The notes under the pieces are model-generated. The model was not told the DNA's origin, made no database searches, and saw nothing but the letters and a program-made list of their open reading frames with translations. A stretch of 31,204 bases of DNA from CAYFUF01 sp964346245 (GTDB lineage: Bacteria; Bacillota; Clostridia; Tissierellales; Peptoniphilaceae), in contig CAYFUF010000018.1 in assembly GCA_964346245.1 (NCBI GenBank), positions 1 through 31,204 on the forward strand, written 5' to 3'. This document shows positions 7,155 through 15,560 of this stretch, piece after piece (the first letter of the stretch is position 1; the number at the start of each line of letters is the position of its first letter). The position numbers were made by a program, and so were the translations under genes.

Positions 7155-7811
7155 TCATGATAATAGGTCTTTCATTGTCTTCGCATTCTCAAAAGTCTTC
7201 CCACGTTGGAAGACGGCAGAACCGGCCACTAGCCAATCTGCGCCACATGATGCAACCTGTTGAATATTCTCTTCCTTTATACCACCGTCCACTTCAATAA
7301 TGACATCAGGATTTCTCTCCTCGGCTAATTGTTTAGCTAAGCGGATTTTATCCTTCATCTTCGGAATAAAACTTTGTCCCCCAAAGCCAGGATTAACTGA
7401 CATGATAAGAATTAAATCGATATCCTCTACGATATACTCTAGAACAGATACTGGTGTGGCTGGATTTAAAGATACGCCAACTTTCATACCTAACTCCTTG
7501 ATTGCTTGTATATCTCTATGGATGTGGGTACAAGCTTCCCATTGGATAGTCAAAAGATCAACCCCTGCTTCTTTGAAATCTTGATAAAGAAATGAGGGTT
7601 CTTCTACCATGAGGTGGCAATCGAAAAATAGGTCGGTATGAGGGCGTAGCGCTTTGATTACGCCTGGTCCAAAGGAAATATTAGGAACGAAGTGCCCATC
7701 CATGACATCCAAGTGCAGGTAGTCAATGCCCGCTTTTTCTAATGCCTCAAATTCTGCCTTCAGCTGATAAAAATCCGCTGATAGAAGAGAGGGCAGCAAT
7801 GTTTTTCCCAT
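7155..7811 (-). CDS. rpe: Ribulose-phosphate 3-epimerase
   Basis: Rpe interconverts ribulose 5-phosphate and xylulose 5-phosphate in the non-oxidative pentose phosphate pathway. The 218-residue TIM-barrel protein shows the starting PSLLSADF, the metal-site HLDVMDGHFVPN, DCHLMVE, the phosphate-loop region VNPGFGGQSF, and VDGGI near the C-terminus. Length and motifs are standard. It sits between rsgA and thiN, as in B. subtilis, with a short gap on each side. A GGAGA site precedes the ATG. Confidence 0.96.
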   Translation of the reverse strand: MGKTLLPSLLSADFYQLKAEFEALEKAGIDYLHLDVMDGHFVPNISFGPGVIKALRPHTDLFFDCHLMVEEPSFLYQDFKEAGVDLLTIQWEACTHIHRDIQAIKELGMKVGVSLNPATPVSVLEYIVEDIDLILIMSVNPGFGGQSFIPKMKDKIRLAKQLAEERNPDVIIEVDGGIKEENIQQVASCGADWLVAGSAVFQRGKTFENAKTMKDLLS

Positions 7812-7839
7812 ATTATCTCCTTTTCATCACATGAGCCTT

Positions 7840-8736
7840 CTAGTAAGGCCGATTCGCTTCGATTTCTTCAAACAAGGTCAAATAGTTTTGATAGCGTAAG
7901 GGATCAATTTCCTTCTTCTCTACCTTCTCCCTAACTCCACAGCCTGGTTCCGATCGATGAGTGCAATTTCTAAACTTGCACTCCTCTTTTACTTTTTCAA
8001 TTTCAGGAAAACAGGCAGCAATTTCTATTCCCGATTCAAAATCTCTTAAGTCCAAAGAGGAAAAACCAGGTGTATCGAAAATGTAACTGTCTTCATTGAT
8101 TTCATATAGCTGAATCTTTCTCGTGGTTTGCTTTCCTCTTGCTGTCTTAGCGCTTAGATTTCCAATATTAACAGTTTCATCGCCTGTGAGTCTACGGATT
8201 AATGTCGACTTGCCTGCGCCCGAAGGACCTGCTATTGCCGTTATCTTGTTGGCAAGAGCAAGTTCTAGGTCTTTCATCCCCTCACCACTTAAGGCATTGA
8301 CGCTATAAATCGAATAGAAGGCTTTTTTGTAACGTTCCCTCCACTCATTGAGGATGTCGTTAGATACCCTATCAATTTTATTGAAGGCAAGGATAATGGG
8401 AAGATTTCTCTTCTCCAAGACGACCAATAATTTGTCAAAAGCTAAGGGGTTAATGTCTGGTTCATTGATCGTTTGAACCACCAATACTTGGTCGATATTG
8501 GCTACAGGCGGGCGAAAAAGTAGATTCTTTCGAGGAAAAACTTCCATAATGGTAGCTGTTTCTTCTTGTATGTCTACCTTCACCTTATCACCCACAGTAG
8601 GTGTTATCTTCTTTTCTCGAAAGACACCGCGACCTTGACTGGCTACGGTGAAATGGTCGATAGGACCGTTCTGATCTGCTTGGATACGAACTTGATAAAG
8701 ATCTTTTTCCGAGGATATGATGTAACCAATGAACAA
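7840..8736 (-). CDS. rsgA: Small-subunit ribosome biogenesis GTPase RsgA
   Basis: RsgA is a circularly permuted GTPase that checks late 30S maturation. The 298-residue protein has an OB fold first, then G4 (FNKID) before G1 (GPSGAGKST) and G3 (DTPGFSS), which is the permuted order. The C-terminal zinc site has CKFRNCTHRSEPGCGV. The start is a TTG at 8736: an AGGAGGT site lies four bases upstream and overlaps the prkC stop, and no ATG is near in frame. In B. subtilis the homologue (CpgA/YloQ) also follows prkC and can be phosphorylated by it, so the adjacency may matter for regulation. Confidence 0.96.
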   Translation of the reverse strand: MFIGYIISSEKDLYQVRIQADQNGPIDHFTVASQGRGVFREKKITPTVGDKVKVDIQEETATIMEVFPRKNLLFRPPVANIDQVLVVQTINEPDINPLAFDKLLVVLEKRNLPIILAFNKIDRVSNDILNEWRERYKKAFYSIYSVNALSGEGMKDLELALANKITAIAGPSGAGKSTLIRRLTGDETVNIGNLSAKTARGKQTTRKIQLYEINEDSYIFDTPGFSSLDLRDFESGIEIAACFPEIEKVKEECKFRNCTHRSEPGCGVREKVEKKEIDPLRYQNYLTLFEEIEANRPY

Positions 8737-8745
8737 GTTTACCTC

Positions 8746-10836
8746 CTACTCTCCACCACCAGCTGGAGGCTCGTCTGAACTAGTTGGCTCCTCTGTTCCT
8801 TGGTTCTCGGGAGGCTGTTCATTTCCTCCGCTTGGATTCTCTCCATCCATCCAAGAATCGGCTGGTTGGCCATCAATCTCATAATAGAGATTATAGTTAG
8901 AGCTAACGACGGTGCGAACCGTTATAATTCCTTCTGCATTTGCATCGGCAGCATATAGTGTCTCATCATATATAGGGGTATCCGAAGAGATATTCAAATC
9001 GTAAATCGTCAATTGAAAACTTTCCTTACCTTGTGGAACCGCTACACTCTGAACTAGTTCAACCATGCCTGTAGTGTCCTCACTTTGGCTGGAGGATTCT
9101 TCTAGCGGGCCTAAACTGACGGTAATATCGATACGTGTCTTTCGCTCCACTTCCTGTCCTGGTTCGATGGACTGTCTGATGACTAGACCAGACTCATATT
9201 GACTATGTTCTGTAGTCAGATTACCCAATTGTAAGTTAGCTTCATTGATTGCATTGATTGCTTTGGATTGTTCCAATTTAGTGAGGACTGGCACTGTCGT
9301 TGTCGTAATTAGGCGGCCTTGGCTCACAACCAAGGTTACTTCTGAGCCGACAGGAATATAGGTGCCTGCCTCTGGATCGGTCCTAATAACGTAACCTTGC
9401 TCAATGTCATCACTATTCTCGTACTCTACGCGCGCAACATAAAAACCTGATGAGCGAATTTCATTTTCAGCTTCTGTGCTCGTCTTATTCGTCACATTGG
9501 GCACTGGGAAAGTTTCTTTGCCTTCACTGACAACAATACCAACTTCCGTGCCTTCTTCTACGGTTGTACCATTAGCGATACTCTGGCTGATAACGTAACC
9601 CTCCGGCACGGTATCATCATAGTCGTAATCCGTAACGACACCCTTTAACTTACGTTCTTCTAAAAGCTGTATTGCTTGCTCTTCAGAAATATTTGTCAAT
9701 GGTGGTACGGTAACGGTGCCCACAGCAGGACCATTATTTCCCCGGTTACCGAAGAACATAATCATTAATGCCCCGACGGCTAATGCTAGCGTAGTCAATA
9801 AGAAAAACCACTTTAAGCGGTCATCCTTCCGTGTAACTTCATGGTCTTCAGGATAATTTCGAGATTGATAAGTCGCTTCTCTACTTATCTCCCTTCTAGG
9901 TACTTTTTCAGTATCGGAAGAAACGCTGGAGGCTGGATCAACTACTGCACCACTTACAGCGCCAGCAGAAGACCTTCCTTCCTTTCGAGAGATAAAAACC
10001 GTATCCTTATAATTCTGGTAATCTTCTAAATCTTTAATCATCTCATCAGCAGAGAAGTAACGGTCCACAGACTCTTTCTCTAAGCATTTCATGATAATTT
10101 CATTAATACCTGGATGAAGATTAGGATTTAGTTTTATTGGAGCAACTGGCTCCTCCTGTATATGTTTGATAGCTATGCCAACAGAGTTTTCCGCATCAAA
10201 AGGAACCTGTCCGGTTGCCATCTCATACATCACGACACCTAGGGAATAAAGGTCTGATTTTTGATCAATAAAACGGCCTTTTGCTTGCTCAGGTGAAATG
10301 TAATGAATGGTACCCAGAATAGAGTTGGTGTAGGTTATTGTTGCTGTGGTTGAAATTCGAGCAATACCAAAATCAGTTACTTTGACTTGATTTTCCTGTG
10401 TCAGAAGTATATTCGCTGGTTTGATATCTCTGTGGATAATGTTATGGTGGTGGGCAACACTGAGGGCCGTCGCAATCTGCGTTGAAATGCGTACAATCTC
10501 GGCATCAGCTAAACGTCCCTTGTCTTCAATATAATCCTTCAGCGTTGATCCAGTGACTAGTTCCATGACGATGTAATGCTGAACTTGACCGTTTACCTCA
10601 TGCTGACCTACGTCGTAGATATTGACCACATTAGGGTGTTCTAATGAAGCCGCTGATTGCGCCTCATTTTCAAATTTTTGGACGAATTCTTCATCTTCTA
10701 AAAACTGTTGTTTTAGGACTTTTATGGCTACCTTACGACGAAGGAGTGTATCTTCTGCCTCGTATACATAGGCCATCCCACCGATACCTATCCTTCTCAA
10801 TAGCAAATAGCGTCCGCTTAATAATGTTTGTTCCAT
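8746..10836 (-). CDS. prkC: Membrane Ser/Thr protein kinase with PASTA repeats
   Basis: This PrkC/StkP-type kinase senses cell-wall material and phosphorylates proteins for growth and wall control. The cytoplasmic kinase domain (about 10-270) has GIGGMAYVYEAED, the ATP lysine K39, HRDIKPAN at 135-142 and DFG at 155-157. A juxtamembrane linker leads to one transmembrane helix (WFFLLTTLALAVGALMIMFFG). Outside are three PASTA repeats, beginning near VPPLTNISEEQA, VPNVTNKTSTEA and VPVLTKLEQSKA. A further 120 or so residues follow: a possible beta domain, then a Pro/Gly/Glu-rich tail ending PPAGGGE. The tail is unusual in length and I know no function for it. The ATG lies two bases after stp, and the ribosome site is inside the end of stp. 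Confidence 0.96.
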   Translation of the reverse strand: MEQTLLSGRYLLLRRIGIGGMAYVYEAEDTLLRRKVAIKVLKQQFLEDEEFVQKFENEAQSAASLEHPNVVNIYDVGQHEVNGQVQHYIVMELVTGSTLKDYIEDKGRLADAEIVRISTQIATALSVAHHHNIIHRDIKPANILLTQENQVKVTDFGIARISTTATITYTNSILGTIHYISPEQAKGRFIDQKSDLYSLGVVMYEMATGQVPFDAENSVGIAIKHIQEEPVAPIKLNPNLHPGINEIIMKCLEKESVDRYFSADEMIKDLEDYQNYKDTVFISRKEGRSSAGAVSGAVVDPASSVSSDTEKVPRREISREATYQSRNYPEDHEVTRKDDRLKWFFLLTTLALAVGALMIMFFGNRGNNGPAVGTVTVPPLTNISEEQAIQLLEERKLKGVVTDYDYDDTVPEGYVISQSIANGTTVEEGTEVGIVVSEGKETFPVPNVTNKTSTEAENEIRSSGFYVARVEYENSDDIEQGYVIRTDPEAGTYIPVGSEVTLVVSQGRLITTTTVPVLTKLEQSKAINAINEANLQLGNLTTEHSQYESGLVIRQSIEPGQEVERKTRIDITVSLGPLEESSSQSEDTTGMVELVQSVAVPQGKESFQLTIYDLNISSDTPIYDETLYAADANAEGIITVRTVVSSNYNLYYEIDGQPADSWMDGENPSGGNEQPPENQGTEEPTSSDEPPAGGGE

Positions 10837-10838
10837 AA

Positions 10839-11561
10839 CTATACCTCTACCTCAAACAAAGTGATGGTGATATTGTCATAACCACCTGCCTCATTTGCCA
10901 ATGTAATCAATTTCTCACACTCAACCTTACATGATCCTCCCTGACTTATCACGGAGGATATAACGTCGTCGTCTAACATCGTTGTCAATCCGTCTGAACA
11001 CAGCAATACTTTATCACCACTTATCAAATCTTCAGTAATGATATCTACCTCAACATCTTCTGCTGAGCCCATTGCCCTAGTTACAGCGCTTCGCTCTGGA
11101 TGAGTTTTTGCATCTTCCTCAGTGAGTAAGCCCTTTCGAATGAGGTCCGCTACCAAGGAATGATCTTCCGTTAATTGACTTAGCTTACCCTCGCGCCACA
11201 AGTAGCACCGGCTATCGCCTACGTTAGCGATATAAAGTTTATCTTCGGTGATGATGGTTGCCACCGAGGTCGTTCCCATACTCTTATATTCCTGCTCTTG
11301 ATTCGCTTCTGAATAAACTAGTGCATTAGCCTTTTCAAAAGCTTCTCTTAGAAGGTTGCCATAATCAGGCCGTGTCTTATTCTCGATGATAAAGTCACGG
11401 ATATTGTTGGCAGCCAGACTTGATGCCACTTCCCCTGCAGCGTGCCCGCCCATTCCATCAGCTACAACGAAAAAAGTGAAATGAGTATGAAAGTAATTGG
11501 CATAGTTATCTTCGTTGTGGTCCCTTTCTATGCCTACATCTGTAATTGAATAGGTATTCAT
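10839..11561 (-). CDS. stp: PP2C-type protein phosphatase (partner of PrkC)
   Basis: This metal-dependent phosphatase (PrpC/Stp family) removes phosphate from PrkC and its targets. The 240-residue protein carries the PPM motifs: RDHNEDNY near the N-terminus, VVADGMGGHAAGEVAS, NVGDSRCYLWREG, SDGLTTMLDD and GGYDNITI, which supply the metal-binding aspartates. An upstream start at 11609 would add 16 residues that overlap rlmN. I chose the ATG at 11561, which overlaps the rlmN stop by four bases (ATGA) and has a GAGG site. Coupling with prkC keeps kinase and phosphatase in step. Confidence 0.96.
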   Translation of the reverse strand: MNTYSITDVGIERDHNEDNYANYFHTHFTFFVVADGMGGHAAGEVASSLAANNIRDFIIENKTRPDYGNLLREAFEKANALVYSEANQEQEYKSMGTTSVATIITEDKLYIANVGDSRCYLWREGKLSQLTEDHSLVADLIRKGLLTEEDAKTHPERSAVTRAMGSAEDVEVDIITEDLISGDKVLLCSDGLTTMLDDDVISSVISQGGSCKVECEKLITLANEAGGYDNITITLFEVEV

Positions 11562-12598
11562 TGTAATTCCTCTACTCTTTCCTCGTAATTGATGCGAAGT
11601 TGTCCACAAGCACCGTCAATATCAGCGCCTCTCTTATTTCTAATGGTGGCACTAACGTGGTTTCTTGTCAATTGTTCATGGAAGGCACGTATTGCTCTGT
11701 TATCTGCGGCCTTCCCATCATACTCAGCAATCTCATTCAATGGAATAAGATTGACGTGGCTCTCGGGCCCCTTCAAATTCTTAATCATCCAGTCAATATC
11801 TTCCTGCCTATCATTGACCCCTTCAATGAGAACATACTCATAACTGATTCGTCTACCAGTCTTCTGGAAATAGTAATGGCTGGCGTCTAGGATTTCTTGG
11901 ATAGAATATTTCTTTGCGATTGGCATGGTCTCTTGTCGCTTCTTATCTGAGGTGGCATGTAGGGATATGGCCAAGTTAATACTAAGTCCCTCATCAGCCA
12001 ACTGCCTAATTCTCGGCACTATTCCGCTGGTGGATAAGGTAATTGAGCGCATGCTGAGATTCTTTCCCTTAGGGTCGGTTACTAGACGAATGAAACGGAC
12101 CACTTCGTCCATGTTATCCAAAGGTTCTCCAATGCCCATCAATACGATATTATCAATTCGAGTGCCGGTATCCTTTTCAACTTCATAGACTTGATTAAGC
12201 AGTTCAGCGGCCTCCAAGCTCCTTACAAAATTAGCTTTTGTTGATGCACAGAAAGTACAGCCCATCAAACATCCAACCTGGCTTGAAACACATAGGGTAT
12301 TTCTGTCCTCATAAGGCATATAAACCGTTTCGATAATAGTTGAATCTCCTAATGAGAGCAAATATTTTTTCGAGCCATCCTGAGATTGCAGATAATGAAC
12401 AATCTCCGCTTGGCTCAAAGGATAGGCTTTGAGCTTGTCTCTTAAGGCCATAGGTAAGACTTGAATCTGTTCCAACTGCCGTCCCTTTTCTACGTGGAAA
12501 TAGTGGAAAAGCTGCTTAGCACGAAATTTCTTCTCTCCTAAATCTGACATGAGTTCTTCTAATTCATGCAGATATAATCCATTTAAACTGTGATTCAT
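11558..12598 (-). CDS. rlmN: Dual-specificity rRNA/tRNA adenine C2-methyltransferase RlmN
   Basis: RlmN is a radical-SAM enzyme that methylates C2 of A2503 in 23S rRNA and of A37 in some tRNAs. The 346-residue protein has the iron-sulfur triad CLMGCTFC near 118-125, IVLMGIGEPLDN in the SAM region, and the SLHATSDKKRQ and IPLNEI segments. A cysteine in the C-terminal GACGQL motif fits the second catalytic cysteine of the family. A strong AAGGAGG site lies five bases before the ATG. Its place between rsmB and the phosphatase gene is the same as in B. subtilis (yloN). Confidence 0.96.
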   Translation of the reverse strand: MNHSLNGLYLHELEELMSDLGEKKFRAKQLFHYFHVEKGRQLEQIQVLPMALRDKLKAYPLSQAEIVHYLQSQDGSKKYLLSLGDSTIIETVYMPYEDRNTLCVSSQVGCLMGCTFCASTKANFVRSLEAAELLNQVYEVEKDTGTRIDNIVLMGIGEPLDNMDEVVRFIRLVTDPKGKNLSMRSITLSTSGIVPRIRQLADEGLSINLAISLHATSDKKRQETMPIAKKYSIQEILDASHYYFQKTGRRISYEYVLIEGVNDRQEDIDWMIKNLKGPESHVNLIPLNEIAEYDGKAADNRAIRAFHEQLTRNHVSATIRNKRGADIDGACGQLRINYEERVEELQ

Positions 12599-12640
12599 GT
12601 AAGCCTCCTTTCCTGCGATCTTATGCTTACTGCCACTGAC

Positions 12641-13957
12641 CTACTCTCTTCTAAACCGGCTAATAAAAAAGCCATCGCTGTCTTCTATTAGGGGATGAAA
12701 GTGCAGAGCTTCCTTGTCATCTAATGCTTCCCTATAATAATCTGGAGCTTGTTCGATTAATGCTGCAATCTGTTCATTCTCTTGATTCCCATAGGTACAG
12801 GTGCTGTAGACAAGTCGACCTCCTTTTTTGACATACAAGAGGGCCTTATTGATTATTTCCGCTTGAAGCCTCGATAGCGTAGCGATATCTTCTTTCTTTC
12901 TATTCCACCGAATATCTGGTTTCTTCCTCAAAAGCCCTAGACCACTACAAGGAGCATCCACCAAAACCGCGTCAAATTCGCCTATCCATTCGCTATTCAG
13001 CTGGCTGGCATCATGCACACTAGTTTCAATATTCGTAAGATTAAAACGGCTTATGTTTTCCTTAATCTTTTCTATCTTTTGATCTGATACATCATTGGCA
13101 ACAATCTTGCTGTTAGGGACCATACTAGCTAAGGCCAGTGTCTTTGAACCTGGTGCTGCGCAAAGGTCTAAAATCTTAGATTCTTTGATGAAAGATCCCT
13201 CAACCACTGCCTCGGCAGTCTTTATACTGGGCTGAGACTGAATGGAAATTTCTCCCCCTAGGAATAAGGAACTGGACGTTACAGGACCGCCATCCACTAG
13301 AATCGCGTGATTGCTAAGTTGGCTCAGCCTAGGATTCACAAGGCCTTCATGCTCAAGCGAAGTTAGCGCTTCCTCTCTAGATAGTTTTGTCGGATTGACG
13401 AAGAGAGATAATGGAGGAGCCTGATTATTCTTTCTTGCTATCTCTTCCGCTATTTGATCATCAAAATAATCAGAAATGATATCTAACATCCATTGCGGAT
13501 GAGAATAGCGAATTGAAATACGCTCTTTTATTGGTAATTGTTCTATATCACTTATCTCATCTTTTTGTCGGATTAGGTTGCGGATAACTGCATTCACATA
13601 ACCCTTTGCATGGTAATCATATCTTTTGCCGATATTGACATACTCATTCACCACAGCATGATCAGCGGTGGACAGAAAGAATATCTCATAAGCCGCTAAT
13701 AGAAGAATCTCTTTAATGGAAACTTTCAGTTTATCGACATTTCTCTTGGAAACTTGATTCACGAGGTAGGCCAGATAGAGCTTATTCTCCAGGCTGCCGT
13801 AGACCAATTCCCGCAAGAACCGCTGGTCTCTGTCATCTAGGCCCTGTTTACCCCTTTGAATTGACTGATTGATGAGTTGGGTGGAGAAAGCTTCCCCACT
13901 TTCAATCCTTTGTAGGATACTTACAGCCAAATCTCTTGTCTTGTCTACCTTAATCAT
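12641..13957 (-). CDS. rsmB: 16S rRNA (cytosine-967-C5)-methyltransferase
   Basis: RsmB makes m5C967 in 16S rRNA. The 438-residue protein has an N-terminal NusB-like RNA-binding domain (about 1-150) and a C-terminal SAM methyltransferase. Visible motifs are LDLCAAPGSKT (SAM binding), DAPCSGLGLLRKKPD (motif IV with one catalytic cysteine) and YSTCTYGNQENE (motif VI with the nucleophile cysteine). The ATG lies two bases after fmt; the GGAG site overlaps the end of fmt. The fmt-rsmB pairing is common in bacteria. Confidence 0.96.
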   Translation of the reverse strand: MIKVDKTRDLAVSILQRIESGEAFSTQLINQSIQRGKQGLDDRDQRFLRELVYGSLENKLYLAYLVNQVSKRNVDKLKVSIKEILLLAAYEIFFLSTADHAVVNEYVNIGKRYDYHAKGYVNAVIRNLIRQKDEISDIEQLPIKERISIRYSHPQWMLDIISDYFDDQIAEEIARKNNQAPPLSLFVNPTKLSREEALTSLEHEGLVNPRLSQLSNHAILVDGGPVTSSSLFLGGEISIQSQPSIKTAEAVVEGSFIKESKILDLCAAPGSKTLALASMVPNSKIVANDVSDQKIEKIKENISRFNLTNIETSVHDASQLNSEWIGEFDAVLVDAPCSGLGLLRKKPDIRWNRKKEDIATLSRLQAEIINKALLYVKKGGRLVYSTCTYGNQENEQIAALIEQAPDYYREALDDKEALHFHPLIEDSDGFFISRFRRE

Positions 13958-13959
13958 AA

Positions 13960-14898
13960 TTACTCCGGTTTTCTCGCAATACTCCCCACTTCTATAGGAT
14001 TACCTCGTAGAAAGTCTTCTGTGGGCATAGCCCTCTTATTGGGTGCTTGGATTCGATCGATAACAAAGCTTTTATCACTAGCATTAATCGCGAGGCTATC
14101 ATCGCTTCGCCATACAATGCCGTTTCCATAGTGGTCATTTCGTTCTTCTAAGTGAGCATCATGTACCTTATAGGAGATGCCATTTAGGTCAAACTTAACA
14201 CCTGGGCCATCCTTAAGCGTTCTAACCTGATTCAAGAGTCTTTCGCCCTCTAGGTCAAAATCTAAGTAGCCATCCTCTCTAGTAATTTTAGCTGCGTAGG
14301 TTACCAAATTGGGGTCTTGTTCTTGGCGCTTACTATTTAAGTCATCAAAGTTTCGAAGAGTGTCCAACAATAAATCTGCTCCGCTAGTAGCTAACTTACT
14401 AGTTAGACTAGCCAAATCATCATGATTTTCAATCTCTACACTTACTTTCTTTAGCATTGGTCCGGCATCCATCTCCTTGCGGATGAGCATGGAGGTGATG
14501 CCCGTCTCTTTCTTGCCATCCAGCATGGCCCTTTGCATGGGTGCTGCCCCCCGGTATTCGGGTAAAAGACTGCCATGAATATTGATGATACGGTCGGGAA
14601 AGGCATCTAGTATTCTCTGCCCGATAATCTGCCCATATGCAATCACCACTAGAAAGTCTGGGTTAATGTCAATCAATTGATCAATGACCTCTCGCCGATT
14701 TATCTTTTCAGGTGTAATGATAGGAAGACCATTCTCCAAAGCAATCTCCTTTACGGGTGTGGCCGACCACTTGTTTCTTGACCGCTTTCGATCAGGCTGT
14801 GAAATGACTAGTGGAATAGTGATATCTTCCGCTTCAATTAACGCCTGAAGGGCGGGAACAGCAAAATCAGAAGTTCCTAGATATATAATGTTTAGCAT
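13960..14898 (-). CDS. fmt: Methionyl-tRNA formyltransferase
   Basis: Fmt formylates initiator Met-tRNA from 10-formyltetrahydrofolate. The 312-residue protein starts with NIIYLGTSDFAVPALQAL. The catalytic region has IINIHGSLLPEYRGAAPMQ (Asn and His of the active site), and the Asp is in EMDAGPML. The C-terminal domain binds tRNA. Length is standard. It sits between def and rsmB, so the enzymes that add and remove the formyl group are made from one transcript. A strong AAGGAGGG site precedes the ATG. Confidence 0.97.
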   Translation of the reverse strand: MLNIIYLGTSDFAVPALQALIEAEDITIPLVISQPDRKRSRNKWSATPVKEIALENGLPIITPEKINRREVIDQLIDINPDFLVVIAYGQIIGQRILDAFPDRIINIHGSLLPEYRGAAPMQRAMLDGKKETGITSMLIRKEMDAGPMLKKVSVEIENHDDLASLTSKLATSGADLLLDTLRNFDDLNSKRQEQDPNLVTYAAKITREDGYLDFDLEGERLLNQVRTLKDGPGVKFDLNGISYKVHDAHLEERNDHYGNGIVWRSDDSLAINASDKSFVIDRIQAPNKRAMPTEDFLRGNPIEVGSIARKPE

Positions 14899-14919
14899 TT
14901 CCCTTACCCTCCTTGAATG

Positions 14920-15519
14920 CTACAGTTCCTTCACTTCGGTCTCTTCTTCTATTGTCTCTGCCTGTTCAGCACCATCTTCTAAAGGTCCATCACTATCAGG
15001 CTCATCCGTATCGTCCAAAAGGTTATTCTTAGCCAGATATTCGATCATCTCATCTGTTGGATTCTCCATATCAATGATACGATCGATTCGGTCTCTAAAA
15101 AGAATTCCATCCAAGTGATCTACTTCATGGAGGATGACACGTGCGAATAGTCCAGACGCTTCGACCATCTTGCTCTCTCCATTCTCATCCAAGTAGCGAA
15201 CACAGATAGTTTGTGGACGGATGACCGTGCCATTTAAGTTAGGCACCGATAGGCAACCCTCCACATCAATCTGGGTCTCCTTAGATTCCTTTATGATTTC
15301 TGGATTAACCATTTTAAACGGTCCTTTGCCAGCATCCAGAACGATTAAGCGTCGCAGAATCCCAACTTGAGGGGCTGCTAAGCCGACACCATTATCATCA
15401 TACATCGTCTCTAACATGTCATCGAGCAGGGCCTTCATACGGGCGTTTACCTCTTTGACAGGACGGGATACTTTTCTTAAGAGAGGATCTCCCTCAATAC
15501 GAATTTGACGAATTGCCAT
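14920..15519 (-). CDS. def: Peptide deformylase with acidic C-terminal tail
   Basis: Def removes the N-formyl group from nascent proteins, working at the ribosome exit tunnel. Motif 1 GVGLAAPQVGI, motif 2 EGCLSVPN (metal Cys) and motif 3 HEVDHLDG (two metal His and the catalytic Glu) are all intact. The core ends near residue 168. The last 31 residues are a tail with 15 Asp or Glu and a single Lys, ending EEETEVKEL, which most deformylases lack. An AAGGAG site lies before the ATG. The gene follows priA and precedes fmt, the usual order. Confidence 0.96.
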   Translation of the reverse strand: MAIRQIRIEGDPLLRKVSRPVKEVNARMKALLDDMLETMYDDNGVGLAAPQVGILRRLIVLDAGKGPFKMVNPEIIKESKETQIDVEGCLSVPNLNGTVIRPQTICVRYLDENGESKMVEASGLFARVILHEVDHLDGILFRDRIDRIIDMENPTDEMIEYLAKNNLLDDTDEPDSDGPLEDGAEQAETIEEETEVKEL

Positions 15520-15560
15520 TCTTACTCCTTACTAACTACAATGATTCATTTGTAATCCAA

